From positions 124,001 to 188,000 of the forward strand of contig NZ_NEVN01000006.1 of assembly GCF_002261475.1 (NCBI RefSeq): a stretch of 64,000 bases of DNA. The letters are read 5' to 3'. Source of the DNA: Bordetella genomosp. 5 (GTDB taxonomy: Bacteria > Pseudomonadota > Gammaproteobacteria > Burkholderiales > Burkholderiaceae_B). Under the pieces are notes generated by a model. It made no database searches and had not been told where the DNA came from. It worked only from the letters and a program-made list of their open reading frames with translations. Below are positions 33,258 through 42,970 of this stretch, piece by piece; position 1 is the first letter of the stretch; each line of letters opens with the position of its first letter. Made by a program: the position numbers and the translations under genes.

Positions 33258-34085
33258 CTACATGCCGTCCGCGGCCGGCCATTGGAAGCGTTGCGCAACC
33301 TTGTCCAGAAAGCGGCCTGCCGCCTCGCGGTGGTATTCAGTGGAGCGGGCCACACCCTGGCCGGCAGCTTCCAAGTCCAGCATGGCGCTCAGGTCGCTGT
33401 TGAGCGAAGCGTTAAAGCCGCGCTTGGTGATCGCCAGCGCCGCCATGGGCAGTTCCGCCATGGACACGGCGATCTGCCGCGCTCGGTCGTGGATCCGTTC
33501 CTGCGGCTGGATCTCAAACACGATGCCCATCTCCTTCGCTTCCTCGGCTTGGAACTCGCGGGTGGAGAAGGCCAGTTCTTTGGCGCGCTGCAGGCCGACC
33601 ATGCGCGGCAGGGTGTACATCGTGGCGCAGTCGGGGATAGCGCCCAGCCGCAGGAAGGATAGGCAGAAGCGCGCCCGCGGCGACGCCAGGATCAGGTCGG
33701 CGGTCAGGGCGAGGCCCAGTCCGGCGCCATAGGCCGGGCCGTCGACCGCCGCGATCACCGGCCGGTCCAGCGTGATCAGGCCTTCTATCGTCTGCAGCAG
33801 GCCGGCCATGCGCTGGTGCGCTTCTTCGGCGGAGCCGCCCGAGCCCATCGTGGCGATGTCGCCGCCCGAGCAGAAGGCCCCGTCGGCGCCGGCCAGGATC
33901 AGGACGCGCACGCCGCGGTCGCGCCGGATCTGGCCCACCAGATGGGCCAGCTCTTCGCGCATGATCATGTCCAGCGCGTTGCGCTGCGCTGGACGGTTCA
34001 GGGTGAGGGTGGCGACGCCGCCTTCCACGGCATAGAGCAGGGTCTGGAACTCGCTAGCGCTGGGTTGCATCGTATCGGTCTCCAT
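33258..34085 (-). CDS. Enoyl-CoA hydratase/isomerase family protein
   Basis: A 275-residue crotonase. ATG 34085 has AAGGA five bases upstream (METDTMQPSASEF). The oxyanion-hole and CoA motifs are present: CSGGDIATMGS and AVDGPAYGAGLGLALTADL. In the second catalytic region RLGAIPDCATMYTLPRMVG, one of the two acidic residues of a true hydratase is absent at its usual place and an Asp occurs in IPD, as in isomerases and other crotonases, so the reaction is uncertain. It is the last gene of the seven-gene minus-strand operon that begins at 40710 and probably handles an unsaturated acyl-CoA. Confidence 0.82.
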   Translation of the reverse strand: METDTMQPSASEFQTLLYAVEGGVATLTLNRPAQRNALDMIMREELAHLVGQIRRDRGVRVLILAGADGAFCSGGDIATMGSGGSAEEAHQRMAGLLQTIEGLITLDRPVIAAVDGPAYGAGLGLALTADLILASPRARFCLSFLRLGAIPDCATMYTLPRMVGLQRAKELAFSTREFQAEEAKEMGIVFEIQPQERIHDRARQIAVSMAELPMAALAITKRGFNASLNSDLSAMLDLEAAGQGVARSTEYHREAAGRFLDKVAQRFQWPAADGM

Positions 34086-34143
34086 GTGTTCCTTGATGGC
34101 GGGGCCGCGCCAAGCGGGCCTGGCCGCAAGCTGTCGCGCGCCG

Positions 34144-35286
34144 TCAGGCGATGGCGCCGCAATCGCGCAAGGCCTGGATCTCGGCTTGCGCCAGGCCCAA
34201 TTGCGCGAGTAGTTCTTGCGTGTGCGCGCCAGGGGCGGGCACCGTGCCCGCACGTCCCGGCGTGCGCGAAAAGCGCGGCGCGGGGGCTGGGTGCACGATG
34301 CCGCCGGTTTCTATGAAGCTGCCGCGTGCCTGATGGTGGGGGTGCAGCGGCGCTTCTATAAAGTCCAGTACCGGCGCGAAGCAGGCGTCAGTGCCCTCCA
34401 GCAGCGTGCACCAATGCTCTCGGGTCTTGCCAGCGATGATGCCCGCCAGCTTGGCGCGCAGCTGCGGCCATTGCGCGCGTTCCCACTGCTGCTCGAAGTC
34501 GGGGTCGTCGATGCCGCAGCGTTCCAGCAACAGGCGATAGAACTGCGGTTCGATCGCGCCGATGGAAACATACTTGCCGTCCGCGCAGGCATAACAGCCG
34601 TAGAAGTGGGCGCCGCCGTCCAGCATGTTGGATTGGCGCTGGTTCACCCAGCTGCCGTCTTGCAGCTTGCCGTGGTAGGCGCTTGCCAGCAGCGAGGCAC
34701 CGTCGCAGATGGCGGCGTCCACCACCTGGCCCTTGCCCGTGCGGCTGGCCTCGAGCAGGCCGCACAGCACGCCGAAGGCCAGCATCATGGCGCCGCCACC
34801 CATGTCGCCGACCAGGTGCAGCGGCGGCGTCGGTGGCAGGCCGGCGTGGCCCATTGCGTGAAGCGCGCCGCTGATGGCTATGTAGTTCAAGTCATGGCCG
34901 GCGGCCTGCGCCAGTGGGCCGTCCTGGCCCCAGCCCGTCATGCGTCCGTACACCAGCCGCGGGTTGCGGGCCAGGCACTCGTCGGGCCCTAGGCCCAACC
35001 TTTCCATGACGCCTGGCCGGAAGCCTTCGAGCAAGGCGTCTGCCTTGTCCAGCAGCCGCAGCACGATGTCCGTCGCCCCGGGTTTTTTGAGGTCCAGCGC
35101 GATCGTGCGGCGGCCCCGGTCGATGAGGGTGCCGCCTCCGCCCAGGAACCCGGGCGTCAGCCGGTCGATGCGGATCACGTCCGCGCCCATGTCAGCCAAC
35201 ATCATGGCGCAGAAGGGGCCGGGCCCTATGCCGGCCATTTCCACCACCGTAAATCCGCCCAGGGGACCAGCCATGTCTATCGTCAC
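34144..35286 (-). CDS. CaiB/BaiF family protein, AMACR-like racemase
   Basis: A 380-residue class III CoA-transferase-fold enzyme. His131 ([11 protein letters not shown]) and Asp161 ([10 protein letters not shown]) line up with the acid/base pair His126/Asp156 of Mycobacterium alpha-methylacyl-CoA racemase, with a constant offset of five, and the length is that of racemases. This favours epimerisation of 2-methylacyl-CoA over CoA transfer, though sequence alone does not exclude the latter. It sits between the crotonase and IclR genes in a catabolic operon. Racemisation at the 2-methyl position is needed before beta-oxidation of methyl-branched acids, which hints at the substrate type. Confidence 0.8.
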   Translation of the reverse strand: MTIDMAGPLGGFTVVEMAGIGPGPFCAMMLADMGADVIRIDRLTPGFLGGGGTLIDRGRRTIALDLKKPGATDIVLRLLDKADALLEGFRPGVMERLGLGPDECLARNPRLVYGRMTGWGQDGPLAQAAGHDLNYIAISGALHAMGHAGLPPTPPLHLVGDMGGGAMMLAFGVLCGLLEASRTGKGQVVDAAICDGASLLASAYHGKLQDGSWVNQRQSNMLDGGAHFYGCYACADGKYVSIGAIEPQFYRLLLERCGIDDPDFEQQWERAQWPQLRAKLAGIIAGKTREHWCTLLEGTDACFAPVLDFIEAPLHPHHQARGSFIETGGIVHPAPAPRFSRTPGRAGTVPAPGAHTQELLAQLGLAQAEIQALRDCGAIA

Positions 35287-35306
35287 TCCATGATGAATCG
35301 GGATTC

Positions 35307-36044
35307 TCAGGATTCGAAGAATTCGGCGCGCGCGTCCAGGATGATCTGGACGTACTTCTCCATGTTGGCGTCCATGCGGTGGGTGGGACCGACGATGGAA
35401 AGGGCGGTCAGCTGCCCGCCCACGCGCCCGGCGATGCCGACGGCCGAGACCCCTTCGTTGCCTTCGTCGCGGCTAATGAAGTAGCGCTTGGGTAGCTGCG
35501 ATTCGATCTGCGCGCGCAAGGTGCCGGGGTCGGTGATGCTCCTGGCCGTGACGTGTTCGAACGGCAGCGTATCGATGAGCGCGTTGCGTTCCGCCGCGTC
35601 CATCTCGCCCAGCAGGGCCTTGCCCAATGCGGCAATCTGCAGATCGAAGGTGGTCCCGGGCTTCACCACGTAGCGCAAAGCGCGCGGGCTCTCCTGGCTG
35701 GCGTAGATCTTCACCTTGTTGCCGTCCAGCAAGCCGCACATCGATGATTCGCCTGATTGGCGCGTCAGGATCTCCAGCGCTTCCGAAGCGAAGGCCTGTA
35801 GCGGGTCGGCCGCCGAGATGCCTTGGGCCACGTCGAGCAGCCTGCCGGTGGGGTGGAAGTAGCGCGATTTCGGCGTGCGCAACAGGTAGCCCGCCTGACG
35901 CAGCGTGTAGAGCAGGTCCGAGCAGCTGCTGTCGGCCAGATCGAGAAAGCGCGCCATTTCCGAGTTCGTCAGGGGACGGCGTTCCCGCGCATAGACTTCG
36001 AAGACTTGTAGTACACGCTGCGCGGTAGGGAGGATTTGCGGCAT
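35307..36044 (-). CDS. IclR family transcriptional regulator
   Basis: A 245-residue regulator of the usual IclR layout: winged helix (about 5-65, [24 protein letters not shown]) and effector domain with [19 protein letters not shown] and [12 protein letters not shown]. It lies inside the minus-strand catabolic operon and not divergent from it, so it may be transcribed from its own promoter. Just before its start there is ATGTCGGAATT, a motif that reappears as an inverted repeat in the divergent promoter region of the island (40873-40897). It likely controls both operons. Confidence 0.85.
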   Translation of the reverse strand: MPQILPTAQRVLQVFEVYARERRPLTNSEMARFLDLADSSCSDLLYTLRQAGYLLRTPKSRYFHPTGRLLDVAQGISAADPLQAFASEALEILTRQSGESSMCGLLDGNKVKIYASQESPRALRYVVKPGTTFDLQIAALGKALLGEMDAAERNALIDTLPFEHVTARSITDPGTLRAQIESQLPKRYFISRDEGNEGVSAVGIAGRVGGQLTALSIVGPTHRMDANMEKYVQIILDARAEFFES

Positions 36045-36093
36045 AGGATGTCGGAATTGAGTGGGAACCTGCCCGGGGCGGTTGCGTAGTTGG

Positions 36094-37248
36094 TCATTTC
36101 AACGCGGAAATGCCCAGTACGCTCTGTGCCATGAGCAGGGCCTGGATCTGGTTGGTGCCTTCGGCGATGCTCAGGTGGCGGGCGTCGCGGTAGTAACGCT
36201 CGACGGGAAACAACGTGGTGTAGCCCGCGCCGCCATGTACCTGCATCGAAAGTTCCGCCACGCGCAGCACGGATTCGGTGGCGTGGCGCTTGGCCATGGA
36301 ACATAGCATCTGGCTGTCGGCGGCGTCGCGGTCCAGCGCGTCGGCGGCGCGCCAGCACAGCAGGCGCGAGGTTTCGACCAGCGTCATCATGTCGGCGATC
36401 ATATGCTGGACCAGCTGGAAGCCGCCGATGGGCCGGCCGAACTGGACCCGGTCGCCGGCATATTTTACTGCTGCCTCATAGGCCGCCTCGGCAATGCCCA
36501 GCGCCGAGAACGCCACCACGCAGCGGCCGATGTTGAGGTATTTCTTCGCCAGCGCGAAACCCTTGCCCTCGGTGCCGATCAGGTTGGCCGCGGGGATATC
36601 CACGTCGTCGAACAGCAGCTCGCCCAGCGGGCAGCTCAGCATGCCCATCTTGTCGATGGGGCTGGACGAGAAACCCGGCATCGCGCGCTCGAACAGCAGG
36701 CAGGACACGCCGCGTTCGCCGCTTCGACGCTGGGTTTGCACGAACACCACGCCCAACTCGCAAACCGTGCCCAGGCTGATGTAGAGCTTGCGGCCATTGA
36801 CGCGCCAACCGCTGGCGGTCTCGACGGCGCGGGTTTCGACGTTGGCGGCGTCCGAGCCGATGTTCGGTTCGCTGAGCGCGAAGCTGGCGATCGCCTCGCC
36901 CGACAGCACGCGCGGCAGGTACTTTTCTTTGAGATAGGGCGAGCCGCCGTCGCTCAGCACCGAGGCGGCGAGATTGCTGGTGCTGACGATGCTGCGCAGT
37001 GAAGGCCAGACGCGCGCCAGCTCGGCGATCAGCATGCCGTAGGTCGTCATCGGCAAGCCGTAGCCGCCGTCCTTTTCCTGCAGCATGCCGCCCAAGAGGC
37101 CGAAGTCGCGCATCGCGCGGACCATTTCCTGCGGCACCACACGGGCTTCGGCCTCGTAGCGGTTGACGATGGGGGCGACCTCGGCCGTCAGGTAGCGACG
37201 CAGCGAGTCGCGCAATTCGATCTGGGTGGAGTCCAGTGAGAAGTCCAT
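36094..37248 (-). CDS. Acyl-CoA dehydrogenase
   Basis: A 384-residue FAD-dependent acyl-CoA dehydrogenase of normal length. The flavin/substrate motif ASFALSEPNIGSDAANVET and the Arg-rich DRVQFGRPIGGFQLVQHMIADM are present. The catalytic Glu of the short/medium-chain type is kept in the C-terminal AEGTNQIQ, after the aligned GGAGYTTLFPVERYYRDAR. It makes trans-2-enoyl-CoA and passes electrons to ETF. It lies between the IclR and ADP-forming CoA synthetase genes in the minus-strand operon. Confidence 0.88.
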   Translation of the reverse strand: MDFSLDSTQIELRDSLRRYLTAEVAPIVNRYEAEARVVPQEMVRAMRDFGLLGGMLQEKDGGYGLPMTTYGMLIAELARVWPSLRSIVSTSNLAASVLSDGGSPYLKEKYLPRVLSGEAIASFALSEPNIGSDAANVETRAVETASGWRVNGRKLYISLGTVCELGVVFVQTQRRSGERGVSCLLFERAMPGFSSSPIDKMGMLSCPLGELLFDDVDIPAANLIGTEGKGFALAKKYLNIGRCVVAFSALGIAEAAYEAAVKYAGDRVQFGRPIGGFQLVQHMIADMMTLVETSRLLCWRAADALDRDAADSQMLCSMAKRHATESVLRVAELSMQVHGGAGYTTLFPVERYYRDARHLSIAEGTNQIQALLMAQSVLGISALK

Positions 37249-37293
37249 GCGGGTCCTAGGCGGGTGGGGTCTGAGATGAGAATCCGGCGGCGG

Positions 37294-39423
37294 TCACGGC
37301 AGGCGCTGCCCCAGGCCGGTGTCGGCGTCGGGCCGCAGGCCGATCAGCGCGTCCAGCAGCATCACGCCTTGTCCCTCGGGGCCGACCCAGACCGGGTTGA
37401 GCTCCATTTCCTGCAAGGCGTCGCGGTGGCTCCAGGCGAAGTCCGAGACCCGCAAGATCAGCGCCTCAAGCGCGGCGAGATCGGCAGGTGCCTCGCCGCG
37501 TACGCCGTGCAACACCTCGGCGTAACGGAGCTCGCGCAGCAGCGCGCGCGCATCGTCGCGCGACAGCGGCAGCATGCGGTGGGCCACGTCGCGGATGGTT
37601 TCGACGAAGATGCCACCCAGGCCGAAGGTCAGCACCAGGCCGAAGGCTGCATCGCTGTGCACGCCTATCAGCACCTCGCGCCCTCCTGGCGGCAACATGC
37701 GCTCCACCAGGATGCCGTCGATCACGGCGCCAGGGCTATGGCGCGCGACGGCCGCATGGATGGACTCATAGGCCTCGCGCGCGGCGCCCGTGCTGGCGAT
37801 GCCGAGCTTGACGCCGCCCGCTTCCGTCTTGTGCGCGATGTGTGCGCTCACGATCTTCATTACCACCGGAAAGCCCAGACGCTCGGCCTCGCGGGCCGCC
37901 TGCTCGGCGCTGGTGACCACCAGCCCTTCAGGAATCGGCAGGCCCGCTTCACGCAGTAAGGACTTGGCCGCGGCTTCGCTGAGCATGCGTGCCTGCACGA
38001 CGGGGCCATCTGCGTGCCCGGCCACAGCAGCCGCCCCGCCTTCGGGTCGCTGCCACGGTATGGCTTTGGACAGGGCCGCGATCGCGTCTGACAAGGAGAG
38101 GAAGGGCAGCAGGCCGGCGGTTTCCAGCAACTGGAATCCGCCCCCCAGGCGTCGGCTCATCCAGACCGGGATGACCAGGGTGTCGGTTTCGGCAGCCACC
38201 GTGGCGACGGCCTGCGCCATGTCGTCCGTGATGCTGCCGTAATCCATGGGGATGGGAAACAGCACGGTGCCTACCGCCGGGTCGGCGCAAATCGCGCGCA
38301 GGCACGCGGCCGTGGCTTGGGGGTTGCGCAGGATGTCGGCGGTGGTGTCGACCGGATTGTCGATGCTGGCGAAATCCGGCAACAGCTTGCGCAGTGCGGC
38401 TTTGGTCTCGGAGGCGAATACGGCCATCGGCAGACCGGCGGCGCCGGCAATGTCGGCGGCCAGCGCGGCCGTGCCTCCGGAAAAGGTATGGATACACAGG
38501 CCGTTGCCGCTTTTACGGGTGATGCGCGTCATCAGGCGCGAGACTGCCAGCAGCTGGTCCAGGTCATCCACTTCGATCGCGCCGAACTGCCGGAACACGG
38601 CGCTGTTGACGGCGGCCGTGCCGGCCACCGATGCCGTGTGCGATTGCGCGGCGCGCACGCCGGCTTCGGAGCGGCCCACCTTCAGCACCACGACCGGCTT
38701 GTTGTGGGCGCGCGCCAGCTCCAGCGCCGCGGTCAGGCGCCTGCCGTGCTTCACGCCTTCCATCAGCAGGGCGATCACGCTGATCTTCGGATCGTTCGCC
38801 ATGTGGGCGATGAAGTCCGGGATTTCGAGGTCGACCTCGTTACCGGCGGAAAACCACAGACCCACACCCTGGCCATAGGATAGGCCCTGCAGCAGGTTGC
38901 GGCCCAGTCCGCCGCCCTGGGTCGCCAGGCCGATGGATCCGGTGTTCAGATCGTCCTTGAAGGCGGGCGAGAAGGTCATCCCCAGGCGGTCGCGCACGTT
39001 GACGAAGCCAGGGCAGTTCGGTCCGTAGACGTGCAGGCCGGTGGTCTCGCACAGTTGGGCGATCTCGTGTTCGAGGCGCTGGCCGTCCTCGCCGGCTTCC
39101 GAGAAGCCGGACGTCGTGACGACCGCGAATGGGATGCCGCGCGCCGCGCATTGGCGCAACGCATCCAGCACCAGCGAGGCGTTGATCATGATCAGGGCCA
39201 CGTCGATGTCGGCCTCGGGCAAGGCGCTGATCGACGGCCAGCAAGGCCGGCCGCCGATCTCCTGATAGGCCGGATTGACCGCGTACACCTCGCCCGGGAC
39301 ACTCGAATGCAGCACCAGGTTGTCGTATAGACGACGCCCTTGGCTGGATTCGCGGGCGGAGGCGCCCACGACGGCCACGTTGCGTGGATTGATGAAGCGG
39401 GTCAGGTCTGCAAACGGTTTCAT
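37294..39423 (-). CDS. Acetate--CoA ligase-type (ADP-forming) acyl-CoA synthetase
   Basis: A 709-residue fused alpha/beta acyl-CoA synthetase (NDP-forming). Domains in order: CoA-binding (about 5-105, NVAVVGASARESSQGRRLYDN), CoA-ligase domains (about 150-460) with the phosphorylated His262 in AQSHTASVAG, and an ATP-grasp domain at the C-terminus (about 490-700, GFPVVMKIVSAHIAHKTEAGG). It activates a carboxylic acid with ATP, giving ADP, or runs in reverse. Its stop overlaps the MaoC gene start. The island also has an AMP-forming ligase, so two different acids may be activated. Confidence 0.88.
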   Translation of the reverse strand: MKPFADLTRFINPRNVAVVGASARESSQGRRLYDNLVLHSSVPGEVYAVNPAYQEIGGRPCWPSISALPEADIDVALIMINASLVLDALRQCAARGIPFAVVTTSGFSEAGEDGQRLEHEIAQLCETTGLHVYGPNCPGFVNVRDRLGMTFSPAFKDDLNTGSIGLATQGGGLGRNLLQGLSYGQGVGLWFSAGNEVDLEIPDFIAHMANDPKISVIALLMEGVKHGRRLTAALELARAHNKPVVVLKVGRSEAGVRAAQSHTASVAGTAAVNSAVFRQFGAIEVDDLDQLLAVSRLMTRITRKSGNGLCIHTFSGGTAALAADIAGAAGLPMAVFASETKAALRKLLPDFASIDNPVDTTADILRNPQATAACLRAICADPAVGTVLFPIPMDYGSITDDMAQAVATVAAETDTLVIPVWMSRRLGGGFQLLETAGLLPFLSLSDAIAALSKAIPWQRPEGGAAAVAGHADGPVVQARMLSEAAAKSLLREAGLPIPEGLVVTSAEQAAREAERLGFPVVMKIVSAHIAHKTEAGGVKLGIASTGAAREAYESIHAAVARHSPGAVIDGILVERMLPPGGREVLIGVHSDAAFGLVLTFGLGGIFVETIRDVAHRMLPLSRDDARALLRELRYAEVLHGVRGEAPADLAALEALILRVSDFAWSHRDALQEMELNPVWVGPEGQGVMLLDALIGLRPDADTGLGQRLP

Positions 39424-39917
39424 GCCGTGCCCTCCAAGGACCGCGGCACCATTGCGAAGTCGGCCTGGACCACCACTTCGCCGCGCTGGTTGACGGCTTC
39501 ACGCCGGAACACCACCTTGTCCTTGCCGGGGCGGTACTGCTCGGTTTTTTCCGTCACCGTCACCCGCACGACGATGGTGTCGCCGATGAAGGTGGGTTTG
39601 GGAAAGCGGCAATTGATGTCGATCAGCGCCAGCACGTAGGGCTCCAACTGGCGGTAGCCGTTGGATTGGGTGGTCAGCCCCGAGAGCATGGACAGCACGA
39701 GCAGGCCGTGGGCGATGCGCTGGCCGAAGGGCGTGGACCTGGCGTACTCATGGTCGACGTGCAGGCGGTTGAAGTCGCCGGACAGGCAGGCGAAGTTGAC
39801 GATGTCACTCTCAGTGATGGTGCGGCCGGCGGACTTGAAGCGGTGGCCGACCTCCAGCGATGGCAGGGAGGTCGGCGGCGACAGCGGGAGCGGGTTGGCG
39901 GGGCTTGCGCTTTGCAT
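39420..39917 (-). CDS. MaoC family (R)-specific enoyl-CoA hydratase
   Basis: A 165-residue single hot-dog MaoC protein. The hydratase motif is FACLSGDFNRLHVDHEYA with the catalytic Asp/His, followed by FGQRIAHGLLVLSMLSGL. It should hydrate 2-enoyl-CoA in the cytoplasm. ATG 39917; its 3' end overlaps the ADP-forming synthetase start by 4 bases (ATGA), so the two are coupled. It follows the SDR gene in the minus-strand operon, a common hydratase-dehydrogenase order. Confidence 0.88.
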   Translation of the reverse strand: MQSASPANPLPLSPPTSLPSLEVGHRFKSAGRTITESDIVNFACLSGDFNRLHVDHEYARSTPFGQRIAHGLLVLSMLSGLTTQSNGYRQLEPYVLALIDINCRFPKPTFIGDTIVVRVTVTEKTEQYRPGKDKVVFRREAVNQRGEVVVQADFAMVPRSLEGTA

Positions 39918-39957
39918 GGCTGTTCGGATTCCGGAGTAGGGGCGCGGGTGGGGCGGC

Positions 39958-40710
39958 TTACGAGGCGTAGCGACCGCCGGTCACGTGCAGCAGTTCGCCC
40001 GTGATGAACGAGGACCGCTCGGAAGCCAGAAAGGCCACGGCGTGGGCAATGTCTTCGACCGCACCCAGGCGCGGCACCGGCTGGCGCGCCAACGCGTTGG
40101 TGCGCAGGGTTTCGTAGGTGGACAGGCCGCGCACCAGCGGCGTTTCGATCAAGCCAGGGGCAATGGCGTTGGCGGTGATGTTGAACTTGCCCTGTTCCAA
40201 CGCCAGCGCGCGGGTGAAGCCGATCAGGCCAGCCTTGGCGGCCGAGTAGTTGGTCTGGCCGGGGTTGCCCCAGTGCGCGCGCGATGCAATGTTGATGACG
40301 CGGCCCCATTTCCTTTCCATCATCGAGGGCAGGGCGGCCTTGGTGCAGTAGTAGGCCCCCTTCAGGATCGTGTCCACCACCGAATCCCAGTCTTCCACGG
40401 GCATCTTGAGCAGGTATTTGTCGCGGGTGAAGCCTGCGTTGTTGACCAGGATGTCGATGCCGCCGAAGACGTGCGCGGCCAGATCGGCCATGGTCTGGAC
40501 CTGTTCGGGATCGCAGACGTCGAGCACGGCACCGATGGCCTCGTGGCCGGCCTGCTTCAGGCTGCTCACTGCCTGCTCCACGGATTCCGGGTTGATGTCG
40601 GTGACCACAATGCGGGCGCCTTCCTGCGCGAGGGCCAGCGCCGACGCATAGCCGATGCCGCGGCCCGATCCTGTGATCACAGCGACTTTACCGGTGAGTT
40701 GCAAGTCCAT
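39958..40710 (-). CDS. FabG-like SDR, 3-hydroxyacyl-CoA dehydrogenase type
   Basis: A 250-residue classical SDR. Rossmann motif ITGSGRGIG (12-20), Asp in VVTDINP that favours NAD, NNAGFTRD, and the complete catalytic set in NIASRAHWGNPGQTNYSAAK. ATG 40710 is preceded by AAGGGGACGGAG. It is the first gene of the minus-strand catabolic operon, ahead of the MaoC hydratase, so oxidation of the hydroxyacyl-CoA is a fair guess. The genus FabG-like is certain; the exact substrate is not. Confidence 0.87.
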   Translation of the reverse strand: MDLQLTGKVAVITGSGRGIGYASALALAQEGARIVVTDINPESVEQAVSSLKQAGHEAIGAVLDVCDPEQVQTMADLAAHVFGGIDILVNNAGFTRDKYLLKMPVEDWDSVVDTILKGAYYCTKAALPSMMERKWGRVINIASRAHWGNPGQTNYSAAKAGLIGFTRALALEQGKFNITANAIAPGLIETPLVRGLSTYETLRTNALARQPVPRLGAVEDIAHAVAFLASERSSFITGELLHVTGGRYAS

Positions 40711-40872
40711 CTCCGTCCCCTTCCATGGCTGGTGAATGTCCTGACCCATCGATCCGAAATCCGATATTCGGGAGGACCGGGCCGGGCTGAGTAGATTCCG
40801 AGGTTCCGAAGAAATATACACACAGCCGGAACTATTGACCATTTATATCGGCACCTCGGTATACTGTTCGGC

Positions 40873-40897
40873 ATGTCGGATTTAGGTGGCCCGACAT
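40873..40897. promoter_or_regulatory. Candidate IclR operator, ATGTCGG-N11-CCGACAT
   Basis: A perfect 7-bp inverted repeat in the 221-base region between the two divergent catabolic operons. The left arm with its flank, ATGTCGGATTT, nearly equals ATGTCGGAATT found directly upstream of the IclR gene start (36048-36058). A second imperfect repeat CCGAA-N8-TTCGG lies about 120 bases away. It fits a shared binding site for the island's IclR regulator. Confidence 0.4.
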
Positions 40898-40931
40898 CCC
40901 CCTATCTAAAAAAATGGAAGGAGACCGACTC

Positions 40932-41897
40932 ATGACAAAGTTGAAGGGATTGTTGGCCGCGGTACTGACGCTTGCTGCCGTAGGTACGGCCAGCGGGGCC
41001 GGTGCGTATCCGGACAAGCCGGTGCGGGTGTACGTGGGATTCGCGCCGGGCGGCGCGACCGATCTGCTCGCCCGCCTGTACGCGAAGAAGTTGGGCGAGC
41101 GTTTCAGCCAGACGTTCATCGTCGAAAACCGTCCGGGCGCCGGCGGCAACATCGCGATCCAGGCGCTGACGCAAGCGCCGGCCGATGGCTACACCCTCGC
41201 GATGGCGGCCAACTATGTGGCGGCCAACGCCGCCATGAAGCGCAATCCCTACGATTGGGAGCGCGACCTGATGCCCATCGGCATGGTGGCGTCCACGCCC
41301 AACATCCTGGTCGTGCCGCCCGGCTCCGGCATCCAGAGCGTCGACGACCTGATCCGCAAGGCCCGCGCGCCGGGCAACAAGCTGACCTTCGCTTCGGCTG
41401 GCATGGGGTCGTCCATCCATCTGGCGGGCGAGCTGTTCAAGGTCATGGGCGGAGTCGACATGACACACGTGCCCTACAAGGGCGTTTCGCCCGCAGAGGT
41501 GGACCTGATGTCGGGCCTGGTCGACATGATGTTCGGCAGCGTCTCCACCGCGATCCCGCTGGTGCAGTCCAGGAAGTTGACGGCGCTGGCCGTGACCGGA
41601 CGCGAACGCATGAAGGCGATGCCGGACCTGCCCACCATCGAGGAGGCCGGCCTCAAGGGCTACGACGTCGAAGCGGTGTATTTCATGGCAGCGCCCGCCA
41701 AGGTGCCGGCGCCGGTTCTGAAGACGCTGGCCGACGCCGTTGCCGACATCAACAAGCAGCCCGACGTGCAGGAGTTCATGGACCGGATCTACGCCCGGCC
41801 CCTGACCGGCGGCCCTGAAGAGGCCCGCGCATTTCTGAAGGCCGAAGTGAAGAAGTGGCAGGGCGTCGTCGACGCCACCGGCATGAAGGTGGATTGA
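40932..41897 (+). CDS. Bug/TctC family periplasmic solute receptor
   Basis: A 321-residue receptor. I start at ATG 40932 because GGAAGGAG sits at the right distance; an ATG at 40914 overlaps that site. Signal peptide about 1-25 (cleavage before AYPDKP). Ligand loops: YVGFAPGGATDLLARL and SAGMGSSIHLAGELFK. It opens the plus-strand operon, with a second Bug receptor next. No TctA/TctB genes are present, so it depends on membrane components elsewhere or acts as a sensor. Confidence 0.9.
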   Translation: MTKLKGLLAAVLTLAAVGTASGAGAYPDKPVRVYVGFAPGGATDLLARLYAKKLGERFSQTFIVENRPGAGGNIAIQALTQAPADGYTLAMAANYVAANAAMKRNPYDWERDLMPIGMVASTPNILVVPPGSGIQSVDDLIRKARAPGNKLTFASAGMGSSIHLAGELFKVMGGVDMTHVPYKGVSPAEVDLMSGLVDMMFGSVSTAIPLVQSRKLTALAVTGRERMKAMPDLPTIEEAGLKGYDVEAVYFMAAPAKVPAPVLKTLADAVADINKQPDVQEFMDRIYARPLTGGPEEARAFLKAEVKKWQGVVDATGMKVD

Positions 41898-41979
41898 CGC
41901 GACGGTAACGAATCCGTTCACAGGATCGGACACAACGGGCGCCACAAGCCCGCGAACACAAAACGATCAGGAGACATAC

Positions 41980-42963
41980 ATGAACACACGCAGGCGAGTC
42001 GCGCAGGCAGTGATGGCCGGCCTGATGACCTCATTGGCCCTGCCGCAGATGGCGAGCGCGGCGGATGGCTATCCGAACAAACCCCTGCGGCTGATCGCGC
42101 CCAGTTCGCCGGGCGGGATCCTGGACATCACCAGCCGGGTGATAGGCAAGAAATTGTCAGAACGGCTGGGCCAGCCGGTGGTGGTGGAAAACATGGCGGG
42201 CGCGGCCGGCATCCTGGGCATGCAAGGTTTGCTGCGCGCCGAGCCCGACGGCTACACGATGGTCATGGGCAGCAGCGGACCCAACGCGGTCAACTACACC
42301 CTGTACAGCAAGCTGCCCTACGCGATGTCCGACTTCGCTCCGGTGATCCGCATCATCAACATGCCGAACGCGCTGGTCGTCAATGCCAACGCGCCCGTCA
42401 AGACGCTGGCGGAATTCCGCGACTATGCGCGCAAGAAGCAGGGCAACCTCTCCATGGCCGTCTCCATGATCGGCACGTCCGGCCACCTGGGCGGCGAGCT
42501 GCTGAAGAGCCGGCTGGATTTCACGGCGGTCACTGTGCCCTACAAAGGCGCCGCGCCGGCGACCAACGACCTGGTGGCCGGGCAGGTGGATTTTACCGTC
42601 GAGAACGTGATCACCGTGGCCCCGCTGGTCAAGGCCGGCAGGCTGCGCGCGCTCGCGGTCACCACCCGCGAGCGCAGCCAGATCCTGCCCGACGTGCCGA
42701 CCCTGGCGGAGCAGGGCTATCCCGATGTCGACGTGGGCGCCTGGTTGGGCGTACTGGTCGCGGCGCGCACGCCGCCGGCCGTGGTCGCGCGCCTGAACAC
42801 GGAGCTCAACGCCGTTCTGGCCGATGAAGAGGTCAGGAAGCAGCTGGCGCAGCAGGGCGGCATTCCGTTGGGTGGCACGCCTGCCGAGTTCGACCGCTTC
42901 ATCCGGTCGGAAAAAGACCGCTGGGAAAAAATCATCAAGGCCGCCGGCATCAAGGTGGAATGA
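41980..42963 (+). CDS. Bug/TctC family periplasmic solute receptor
   Basis: A 327-residue receptor, clearly related to but distinct from the one before. Signal peptide about 1-27 (cleavage near ASAADG), first loop LIAPSSPGGILDITSRVIG, second loop SMIGTSGHLGGELLKS. Start ATG 41980 follows AGGAGA. A GC-rich hairpin lies just after its stop, a common way to keep high expression of binding proteins relative to the enzymes downstream. The Ile in PGGILD replaces the usual Ala/Thr of Bug loops, so its ligand may differ from that of the neighbour. Confidence 0.9.
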   Translation: MNTRRRVAQAVMAGLMTSLALPQMASAADGYPNKPLRLIAPSSPGGILDITSRVIGKKLSERLGQPVVVENMAGAAGILGMQGLLRAEPDGYTMVMGSSGPNAVNYTLYSKLPYAMSDFAPVIRIINMPNALVVNANAPVKTLAEFRDYARKKQGNLSMAVSMIGTSGHLGGELLKSRLDFTAVTVPYKGAAPATNDLVAGQVDFTVENVITVAPLVKAGRLRALAVTTRERSQILPDVPTLAEQGYPDVDVGAWLGVLVAARTPPAVVARLNTELNAVLADEEVRKQLAQQGGIPLGGTPAEFDRFIRSEKDRWEKIIKAAGIKVE

Positions 42964-42970
42964 CCCACGA

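Noticed and set aside
33055-33732. 225-codon plus-strand frame antisense to the crotonase gene
   Set aside because: It is the complement of a conserved enzyme gene; its similar VAQSGIAP segments only reflect the 59-bp duplicated fragment.
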